DNA from: Parapusillimonas sp013416435
GTDB taxonomy: Bacteria; Pseudomonadota; Gammaproteobacteria; Burkholderiales; Burkholderiaceae_B
Direction of reading: 5' to 3'
Assembly: GCF_052180245.1 (NCBI RefSeq)
Contig: NZ_CP197474.1
Span: forward strand, 1,116,001 to 1,180,000
Length of the DNA: 64,000 nt
Shown one piece after another: positions 58,661 through 64,000 of the stretch. Both the position numbers and the translations under genes were made by a program. The notes below the pieces were generated by a model. It was not told the DNA's origin and made no database searches. It saw nothing but the letters and a program-made list of their open reading frames with translations. How positions within the stretch are numbered: the first letter of the stretch is position 1; every line of letters starts with the position of its first letter.

Positions 58661-58669
58661 AGTCCTGCC

Positions 58670-59281
58670 ATGACTGGTACGTCTATGGGCGCGCTCGCGC
58701 CCACAACCGTGGATTTCCACGGGCACCCCCTCACCATCATTAACCGAGACGGTCAGCAATGGCTATCGGCAGCGGATATTGCCCGCGCGCTGGGATACGC
58801 CGCCAGCGATGCCGTCAGCCGCATTTACCGCCGCAACGTCGACGAGTTCACGCCTGGAATGTCATTGACGGTCAATTTGACCGTCAATGGAATCAACGGC
58901 AGCCAGCGCGAGAAAGAAGCCCGCATCTTCACCCTGCGCGGCGCCCACCTCATCGCCATGTTTGCCAGCACCAAAGTGGCCAAGGAATTCCGCCGCTGGG
59001 TACTGGACATCCTGGATAAGGAAGCCGCGCCGCCAGTTGCGCCCGCCCCGACCTTTGATCCCACCCAGGCCCTGGAACGCTTCCTGTCGGATGGCCGCTA
59101 CTTCGTCACATTCAAGAACAAAACACTGTCCCTGCGCCAAATCGATGACGACGCCTTCGTCATCCCGGCCAGCCGCTTTGCTGCCGCCATCGCGCAACCG
59201 GGGTCTGGGTTCACGACACCCCAGCTGATTGAGATCGTCCACGCGGCCGCCAGTAAGCTCAAGGCGAGGGGGCGGGTATGA
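58670..59281 (+). CDS. BRO/Ant-type phage antirepressor
   Basis: The 203-residue protein starts MTGTSMGALAPTTVDFHGHP. It has a BRO-N-like domain (LTIINRDGQQWLSAADIARALGYAASDAVSRIYRRNVDEF...ARIFTLRGAHLIAMFASTKVAKEFRRWVLDILDKE) and a C-terminal region probably for partner binding. Antirepressors inactivate the phage repressor when expressed. Translation is likely controlled by the C4-like RNA just upstream. AAGGAG precedes this ATG. The open frame upstream is the RNA region, not protein. It overlaps the polymerase gene by ATGA. Confidence 0.83.
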   Translation: MTGTSMGALAPTTVDFHGHPLTIINRDGQQWLSAADIARALGYAASDAVSRIYRRNVDEFTPGMSLTVNLTVNGINGSQREKEARIFTLRGAHLIAMFASTKVAKEFRRWVLDILDKEAAPPVAPAPTFDPTQALERFLSDGRYFVTFKNKTLSLRQIDDDAFVIPASRFAAAIAQPGSGFTTPQLIEIVHAAASKLKARGRV

Positions 59282-62200
59282 CGCGCAAACTCTTCTATGA
59301 CCTCGAAACCTATAGCCCGGTCCCGATCAAGCATGGGACACACAAATATGCTGAGCAGGCCGAGGTGCTGCTGTTCGCCTATGCGTTCGACGACGGCCCT
59401 GTGAAGGTATGGAGCCCGATCGAAGAGCCCGGCCTGTTGGCGCCGAAAGAGCTGCGCCAGGCCGCTGAAGATCCGGACGTGCAGTGGTGGGGCCACAACT
59501 CAAACCAGTTCGACTGGACCATCATCAAGCACGCCATGCCCGCGCTCGCCGAGCTTGTCAGCCCGGCCCGTCGTTTTGACACCATGGTGCAGGCCTACGC
59601 CCACGGTCTCCCCGGCGGGCTGGATCTGCTGTGCGACATCTTCGACCTGGACCAGGACCAACGCAAGTTGAAGACCGGCAAGGCGTTGATGCGGCTTTTC
59701 TGCATTCCGCCGGCCAAGAACCTTGTGCGCGGCCGTGCCACGCATGAGACACACCCGTTGGAATGGAAGCAATTTCGCGAGTACGCCACCAACGACATTG
59801 TGTCGATGCGTATCGTGCACGACCGCATGCCACAGTGGAACTACCCGCGCAACGCCGACGAGATGGGGCTGAACCAGCTCGATCAACGGATCAATGATCG
59901 CGGCGTGCAGGTCGACGTGGAGCTGGCCAGTGCGGCTATTGAGGCGATTACCGCTGCCCAGGCGCAGCTATCCAAGCGCACGCAGGAATTGACCGCCGGC
60001 GACGTCGCGAACGCCACGCAGCGCGACAAGATGTTGGCGCACTTGGTCGAAGCCTTTGGTGTGGAACTGCCCGACCTGCGCAAGTCCACACTCGAGCGCC
60101 GTGTCGCCGACCCCGAGCTTCCGGCTGGCCTACGCGAACTGCTCGCCGTGCGCTTGCAGGCCAGCACCACCAGCACGGCCAAGTACCAGACGCTGCTGCG
60201 CGGCGTGAGCGTCGACGGGCGCCTGCGCGGCATCCTGCAGTTCTGCGGCGCCGCGCGCACCGGGCGCTGGGCTGGGCGGCTATTTCAACCTCAAAACCTC
60301 CCTAGGGCCTCCCACGAGCAGGACGAGATAGACGCCGGCATCGAGGCCATCAAGACGGGAACCGTCGATCTCCTGTTCGACAACGTGATGGCGATCACGT
60401 CCAGCACGATCCGCGGCGCCATCGTCGCGCCCGAAGGCAAGAAATTGGTCATCGCGGATTTGAGCAATATCGAAGGGCGCGTGCTGGCCTGGCTGGCCGG
60501 CGAGTCCTGGAAGCTGAAGGCTTTTCGCGACTTTGACACGATCATCGGCTACGACGAACGCGGCAAGGAAATCCGCGCTGGCCACGACCTTTACAAGCTG
60601 GCCTACTCCAAGTCTTTCGGAGTGGCCCCTGACCAAGTCGACAAAGATCAGCGCCAAGTCGGAAAGGTACAGGAACTGGCCCTGGGCTACGAGGGCGGGG
60701 TAGGGGCGTTTCTCACGTTCGCCGCAGCCTACGGCATTGACCTGGAAGCGATGGGCGAACAGGCATACGACAGCCTGCCCGCTGATCTACGGGAAGAGTC
60801 CGCCGGCTTCTTCGCCTGGTGCGTAAAACAGAAGCGCAACACCTTCGGTCTGACCGAACAGGCGTTCGTCGTGTGCGACACCTTCAAACGCTCATGGCGC
60901 CGTGCCCATCCCATGGTGGCCAGCCTGTGGCGCGAGCTCGGCGACGCGGTCGTGACCGCAGTATTCCAGCCGGGCGTGACGTTCACCGTGCGCAAGTTGA
61001 AGGTGCGCCGCGACGGAAATTGGCTGCGCATCGGCCTGCCCTCGGGCCGGAACCTCTGCTACCCATCGCCGCGTGTGGACGACGGCAAGTTCAGCTACAT
61101 GGGCATGGACCAGTACACGAAGAAGTGGCAGCGGATCCATTCCTACGGCGGGAAGTTGTGTATTGCCGAAGGCACCCTGGTGCTGACACGTACAGGCTGG
61201 GTACCGATCGAGGCCGTCCCCTCCGGTGCGCAAGTCTGGGACGGCATCGAATGGGTGCATACCGATGGGGCCGTCTGTAACGGGCGCAAGGACGTTATTG
61301 ACGCATACGGCGCCTGGATGACCGCAGATCACGAAGTATTGACTGTTGAGGGGTGGAAGCATGCATCACAGGGCCATCGATATGACCGGCTTCCGTGTCG
61401 GTTACCTGACGGCGTTGCGGTACCACGGCAGCGACGGGAAGAAGTCACTGTGGCTGGTGGCATGCCAGTGCGGCGAGCGAATCACGATAGCCGCCTCCGA
61501 ACTGAAGAAGTTGGCTCAACGCGGGGTGATTGCGTCATGTGGCTGCAAGCGCAGGGAGACTATCGCCCGGCGTCTGACACAGCACGGCATGAGCAAACAC
61601 CCGGCGTTCGCGGTATGGCGCAGCATGCTCGACCGATGCCGTCTCCCATCGCATCAGGCCTGGCACAACTATGGGGGGCGGGGCATCGCTGTGTGCAAGC
61701 GGTGGCAAGCATCCTTCGAGAACTTCTGGGCGGATATGGGTCCCTCGTATCAACCGGGGCTGACGTTGGACCGCGAGGACAACGACGGGAACTACGAGCC
61801 GGGCAACTGTCGGTGGGTAACCCCGATCGTCCAAGCGAACAACACGCGGAAAAACCGACACGTCGGCGGTATGACGGCGGCGCAGTTCGCCGACAAACAC
61901 CAGCTGGGCCGATCGACGGTCTATTACCGGCTGGCGCGCGGGGTGTCCGTGGAACAGATGGCCGAACGACCAGATACCGGGCGCCAGTTTACGACTTGCT
62001 CAACTGCGGGCCCCGAAGCCGTTTCGTAATCGCAGCTGCCGGCCAGCCGCTGATTGTTCACAACTGCGAAAACGTGACCCAGGCCGTCGCGCGCGACGTC
62101 CTCGCCAGCTCCATGCCGGCCGCCGAGCAGGACGGCTACGCCATCGTGCTGACCGTGCACGACGAGCTGATCACCGAAGCCCCCGACACTCCCGAATACA

Positions 62201-62304
62201 CCCATATGCGGTTGGCCGAGCTCATGACGACGCAACCGACGTGGGCAGCCGACCTTCCGCTGGCCGCCGCCGGCTTTGAAACGATCAGATATAGGAAAGA
62301 CTGA
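59278..62304 (+). CDS. Family A DNA polymerase containing an intein
   Basis: The 1008-residue precursor has a 3'-5' exonuclease domain (LFYDLETYSPVPI, WGHNSNQFDWTII, YATNDIVSMRIVHD). Its polymerase domain has ILQFCGAARTGRWAGRLFQPQNLPR, VIADLSNIEGRVLAWLAGE (motif A), KVQELALGYEGG (motif B) and VLTVHDELI (motif C). An intein occupies residues 628-929; excision leaves a 706-residue polymerase. The junction is in YGGKL|CENVTQAVARD, a conserved active-site stretch. It replicates phage DNA with the adjacent clamp-like and nuclease proteins. Confidence 0.93.
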   Translation: MTRKLFYDLETYSPVPIKHGTHKYAEQAEVLLFAYAFDDGPVKVWSPIEEPGLLAPKELRQAAEDPDVQWWGHNSNQFDWTIIKHAMPALAELVSPARRFDTMVQAYAHGLPGGLDLLCDIFDLDQDQRKLKTGKALMRLFCIPPAKNLVRGRATHETHPLEWKQFREYATNDIVSMRIVHDRMPQWNYPRNADEMGLNQLDQRINDRGVQVDVELASAAIEAITAAQAQLSKRTQELTAGDVANATQRDKMLAHLVEAFGVELPDLRKSTLERRVADPELPAGLRELLAVRLQASTTSTAKYQTLLRGVSVDGRLRGILQFCGAARTGRWAGRLFQPQNLPRASHEQDEIDAGIEAIKTGTVDLLFDNVMAITSSTIRGAIVAPEGKKLVIADLSNIEGRVLAWLAGESWKLKAFRDFDTIIGYDERGKEIRAGHDLYKLAYSKSFGVAPDQVDKDQRQVGKVQELALGYEGGVGAFLTFAAAYGIDLEAMGEQAYDSLPADLREESAGFFAWCVKQKRNTFGLTEQAFVVCDTFKRSWRRAHPMVASLWRELGDAVVTAVFQPGVTFTVRKLKVRRDGNWLRIGLPSGRNLCYPSPRVDDGKFSYMGMDQYTKKWQRIHSYGGKLCIAEGTLVLTRTGWVPIEAVPSGAQVWDGIEWVHTDGAVCNGRKDVIDAYGAWMTADHEVLTVEGWKHASQGHRYDRLPCRLPDGVAVPRQRREEVTVAGGMPVRRANHDSRLRTEEVGSTRGDCVMWLQAQGDYRPASDTARHEQTPGVRGMAQHARPMPSPIASGLAQLWGAGHRCVQAVASILRELLGGYGSLVSTGADVGPRGQRRELRAGQLSVGNPDRPSEQHAEKPTRRRYDGGAVRRQTPAGPIDGLLPAGARGVRGTDGRTTRYRAPVYDLLNCGPRSRFVIAAAGQPLIVHNCENVTQAVARDVLASSMPAAEQDGYAIVLTVHDELITEAPDTPEYTHMRLAELMTTQPTWAADLPLAAAGFETIRYRKD
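61159..62064 (+). mobile_element. Intein in the phage DNA polymerase
   Basis: Residues 628-929 of the polymerase precursor show splicing motifs. Block A is CIAEGTLVLTRTGWVPIEAV with Cys1; block B is MTADHEVLT with T-x-x-H; block F is VYDLLNCGPRSRFVIA; block G is PLIVHN followed by Cys+1. Only about 67 residues before and 28 after resemble a Hint domain. The ~205 residues between are an alternative-frame reading of an HNH endonuclease gene (61361-62029). Confidence 0.9.
61361..62029 (+). CDS. HNH-type homing endonuclease nested out of frame in the intein
   Basis: The 222-residue protein, read +1 to the polymerase frame, begins MHHRAIDMTGFRVGYLTALR. It has a zinc-like CQCGERI...ASCGCKRRE, the HNH core with WRSMLDRC, YGGRGIAVCKRW, FENFWADMG, LDREDNDGNYEPGNCRWVTP and QANNTRKN, then a C-terminal HTH-like LGRSTVYYRLARG. 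It matches free-standing phage HNH endonucleases. GAGGGG precedes the ATG by about 7 nt, so it can be translated independently. It lies wholly inside the intein between blocks B and F. Confidence 0.88.
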   Translation: MHHRAIDMTGFRVGYLTALRYHGSDGKKSLWLVACQCGERITIAASELKKLAQRGVIASCGCKRRETIARRLTQHGMSKHPAFAVWRSMLDRCRLPSHQAWHNYGGRGIAVCKRWQASFENFWADMGPSYQPGLTLDREDNDGNYEPGNCRWVTPIVQANNTRKNRHVGGMTAAQFADKHQLGRSTVYYRLARGVSVEQMAERPDTGRQFTTCSTAGPEAVS

Positions 62305-62305
62305 T

Positions 62306-62989
62306 ATGCGCATTCAAGTAAACCCGAAAGCCCTTCGCGCCGTGGCGCATTTCCGAGCCGCGAAGGATATCCGCCCCTATTTACGCGGAGTGCACGTCGA
62401 AGCCAGTCACGAACATACGGTACTGGTCGCCACGAATGGCCAGGCCTTAGCCGCCCACCACAGCGACGTCGCGAACGACGTGCCCGTACCGGTTCGATTC
62501 CAGATACCGGCGGACACTGTTGCGCTGCTGGTGAAGGGAAGAAGCAGCGCCAGCACCTTGGTGCTTGAAAAGGACGACCTGGCCGCTGGCACCTGGCGCG
62601 TGGCCACACAACACGGCTGGCTTGAATTTGCACCCGATCACGACCGCTATCCAGACTGGCGCCGCGTGTTTCCCGAAGTGACCACCGGCGAACCTTGCAT
62701 CATGAACCCAGAAGTAACCATGGCGATATGGAAGGCTGCTGCCGAGTTCGGCATCAGGGGGTTAGGGCAGAAAGGCAAGCTGGCGGTGCGCATCGGTCTG
62801 AACGGTTTGGCCGGAGCGTCAATCGCGCAGTTCGACGTTATCCCCGGCCTGATTATGGGCTTCATGGGCATGTCCGACGCGAACGACACCCCGTATGTAA
62901 TGCGCCGCCCTTCGTGGGTGGTCGGCACCTTCGCACCTTCCATGGCGTCTGTTGCTGTGAAAGATGTACCGGCGGAGTCACTGGTATGA
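62306..62989 (+). CDS. Sliding-clamp (DnaN)-like phage protein
   Basis: The 227-residue protein begins MRIQVNPKALRAVAHFRAAKDIRPYLRGVHVE. It has LVATNGQALAAHHSD, then FQIPADTVALLVKG and a segment WLEFAPDHDRYPDWRRVFPE. These resemble beta-clamp domain elements (RPYLxGV, VATxGxxLA, PDWRRVFP). It is two domains long rather than three. It starts one base after the polymerase stop, so a processivity role is plausible. Distant similarity makes this a moderate call. Confidence 0.6.
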   Translation: MRIQVNPKALRAVAHFRAAKDIRPYLRGVHVEASHEHTVLVATNGQALAAHHSDVANDVPVPVRFQIPADTVALLVKGRSSASTLVLEKDDLAAGTWRVATQHGWLEFAPDHDRYPDWRRVFPEVTTGEPCIMNPEVTMAIWKAAAEFGIRGLGQKGKLAVRIGLNGLAGASIAQFDVIPGLIMGFMGMSDANDTPYVMRRPSWVVGTFAPSMASVAVKDVPAESLV

Positions 62990-63093
62990 GCCGCCTTCGC
63001 GCCTTCCGGAAAATGTATCGCGTCTACCGAGGACTGCGATTTTCCCGCTACGAGTCCATGCGCCGCGCGTGGGGGATGGCCAAGTATGCGTGA
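62986..63093 (+). CDS. 35-residue basic micro-protein in the replication operon
   Basis: A short gene overlapping the clamp-like gene by ATGA encodes MSRLRAFRKMYRVYRGLRFS and an ending YESMRRAWGMAKYA, very rich in Arg. Its 3' end overlaps the VRR-NUC gene by 8 bp. The tight coupling argues for real translation. Short Arg-rich ORFs with this ending are common before VRR-NUC genes in phages. Function is unknown. Confidence 0.55.
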   Translation: MSRLRAFRKMYRVYRGLRFSRYESMRRAWGMAKYA

Positions 63094-63373
63094 GAGCCAA
63101 ATCGAGGCCCGCCTGGTGCGCCGTATCCGCGAGCTGGGCGGGATTGCCTACAAGTTCACCAGCCCCGCGCGACGTAGTGTCCCCGACCGGCTTTGCATCA
63201 TGCCCGGTGGCTTGGCCTTCTTCGTCGAATGTAAACGCCCCGGGGAAAGACCGACTGAAGCGCAGCACCGCGAGCATGACCGTTTGCGCGCATTGGGGCA
63301 AACGGTGCTTGTTGTGGATAGTTACGAGTCGGTAGACCGGACGGTCGATTTGTATGCGAGGTCGCCGCTATGA
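63086..63373 (+). CDS. VRR-NUC domain nuclease
   Basis: The 95-residue protein begins MRESQIEARLVRRIRELGGI. It has the VRR-NUC core: YKFTSPARRSVPDRLCIMPGGLAFFVECKRPGERPTEAQHREHDRLRALGQTVLVVDS. The Asp and ECK residues are the catalytic elements of this PD-(D/E)XK family. Stand-alone VRR-NUC proteins in phages are thought to cleave branched DNA. It lies in the polymerase operon, overlapping both neighbours. Confidence 0.92.
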   Translation: MRESQIEARLVRRIRELGGIAYKFTSPARRSVPDRLCIMPGGLAFFVECKRPGERPTEAQHREHDRLRALGQTVLVVDSYESVDRTVDLYARSPL

Positions 63374-63459
63374 CTCGGCACGAATTGGCCGCCGTCGCGC
63401 TTACCAGCTTCGGCTTCGCGCTAGGCGTCGTTGCCCTGCGCCTGTGGTTTCAATACTGA
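63370..63459 (+). CDS. 29-residue single-span membrane peptide
   Basis: An ATGA-coupled short gene encodes MTRHELAAVALTSFGFALGV followed by VALRLWFQY: a single hydrophobic span with little else. It links the VRR-NUC gene to rdgC, 12 bp downstream. Coupling and composition suggest it is translated, but no function is known. Confidence 0.5.
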   Translation: MTRHELAAVALTSFGFALGVVALRLWFQY

Positions 63460-63471
63460 GGAGACACCAAC

Positions 63472-64000
63472 ATGTGGTTCAAGAATCTTCGCATTTATCG
63501 TCTGGCGCCCAACTGGACATACAGCAGCCTGGGACTGCAATCATCGCTCGGGCGCATGCAGTTCACTCCGGCAGGGGCCACCGACATGACCGCTCTCGGA
63601 TGGGTGCCGCCGCGCCCGGACTCCGGCCTGGTGTACGCCCAGGACGAGCAGATGCTTATCGCCCTGCGCATTGATAAGAAGCTGTTGCCGGCGAGTGTCG
63701 TGAACGCGACCACCCGCGAGCGCTGCATGCAGGTGGAAGGGCAGCAAGGCTACCGGCCGGGCAGCAAGCAGACAAAGGAGATCAAGGAGCAAGTCACCGA
63801 CGAGCTGCTGCCCAAAGCCTTCAGCGTGGCCCGTGACACCCGCGTCTGGATCGACACCCGCAACCGCTGGCTGGTGATCGACACGGCATCCGGCGCAGTC
63901 GCCGACACGGTGCTGGGCGCGCTGGCTAAGGTGCTCGACCCGTTCCCCGTTGTGCCGCTGTACACGGAAACATCACCGGCGGTCGCAATGACAAACTGGC
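63472..64000 (+). CDS. rdgC: RdgC-like recombination-associated protein (partial, runs off right edge)
   Basis: The visible 176 residues begin MWFKNLRIYRLAPNWTYSSL. They include MTALGWVPPRPDSGLVYAQDEQMLIALRIDKKLLPASVVN and the family signature KEIKEQVTDELLPKAFSVARDTRVWIDTRNRWLVIDTAS, matching bacterial RdgC. RdgC forms a ring on double-stranded DNA and restrains RecA. In phages it may steer recombination. It follows the replication operon. About 40% of the gene lies beyond the window. Confidence 0.92.
   Translation, partial: MWFKNLRIYRLAPNWTYSSLGLQSSLGRMQFTPAGATDMTALGWVPPRPDSGLVYAQDEQMLIALRIDKKLLPASVVNATTRERCMQVEGQQGYRPGSKQTKEIKEQVTDELLPKAFSVARDTRVWIDTRNRWLVIDTASGAVADTVLGALAKVLDPFPVVPLYTETSPAVAMTNW

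Larger units (their letters stand above)
20400..64000. mobile_element. Temperate siphophage-type prophage (right end outside the window)
   Basis: Phage genes run continuously from about 20.6 kb to the edge: immunity region, replication, packaging, head, tail and lysis. Host genes end at nhaA. No integrase or excisionase is seen within the window and no direct repeat can be matched as att, so integrase and the right border must lie beyond 64000. No disabled late gene was noticed, so the element may be inducible. Confidence 0.9.

Noticed and set aside
58379..58669. N-terminal extension of the antirepressor
   Set aside because: The region is low-complexity as protein, has no ribosome site, and is fully explained by a C4-like structured RNA.

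Overview
The window reads as part of a betaproteobacterial chromosome carrying a long temperate-phage genome. The first 20.3 kb are GC-rich host genes whose content and order (glyQS; hda-HAD-pcnB-folK beside purM; tsaE-amiC-mutL-miaA; a Bug-family solute-binding protein) fit the Alcaligenaceae (Bordetella, Achromobacter, Pusillimonas and relatives). The genus cannot be fixed from sequence alone.

Host part, 1-20.3 kb. Leftward glyQ-glyS; rightward crotonase and class I fumarase; a rightward, translationally coupled trio (mesaconyl-CoA hydratase-like, family III CoA-transferase, CitE-like lyase) that could turn C5 dicarboxylates into acetyl-CoA and pyruvate; leftward hda-HAD phosphatase-pcnB-folK; rightward purM; leftward transporter-tsaE-amiC-mutL-miaA; rightward Bug protein; leftward nhaA. 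A palindromic repeat (GGGGTCAGACCCC-N4-GGGGTCTGACCCC) occurs three and a half times after the fumarase gene and once between purM and miaA, where it supplies the miaA stop codon.

Phage part, about 20.4 kb to the right edge. The left end (20.6-24.1 kb) is accessory: an XRE regulator with an ImmA/IrrE protease and several unrecognised small genes. The late operon runs leftward from about 48.5 kb to 24.2 kb: terminase, portal, protease/scaffold, capsid, connectors, tail tube, frameshifted tail chaperone, a 1751-residue tape measure protein, fibre, and lysis genes. This is a long-tailed, non-contractile layout. A RelE/XRE toxin-antitoxin pair sits in reverse orientation inside the tail genes. Upstream of the late genes lie a primase-helicase, a CII-like regulator, a Cro-like protein, and a rightward CI/LexA-type repressor with two clusters of operator-like sites (OR about 52.0 kb, OL about 54.35 kb). 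The rightward PL operon holds a second DNA-metabolism module: DUF2800- and DUF2815-type proteins, an antirepressor under a C4-like antisense RNA, a family A DNA polymerase containing an intein, a clamp-like protein, a VRR-NUC nuclease and RdgC, which runs off the window. No integrase is visible, so the right attachment site lies outside.

Most notable: (1) an intein in the phage polymerase whose HNH endonuclease is encoded in a different reading frame nested inside the intein; (2) a portal protein with a C-terminal 2H-phosphoesterase domain resembling the anti-CBASS protein Acb1; (3) a C4-type antisense RNA with duplicated target sites; (4) a -1 frameshift site in the tail chaperone; (5) a nested scaffold start inside the capsid protease gene; (6) a 20-unit, 27-bp coding repeat.
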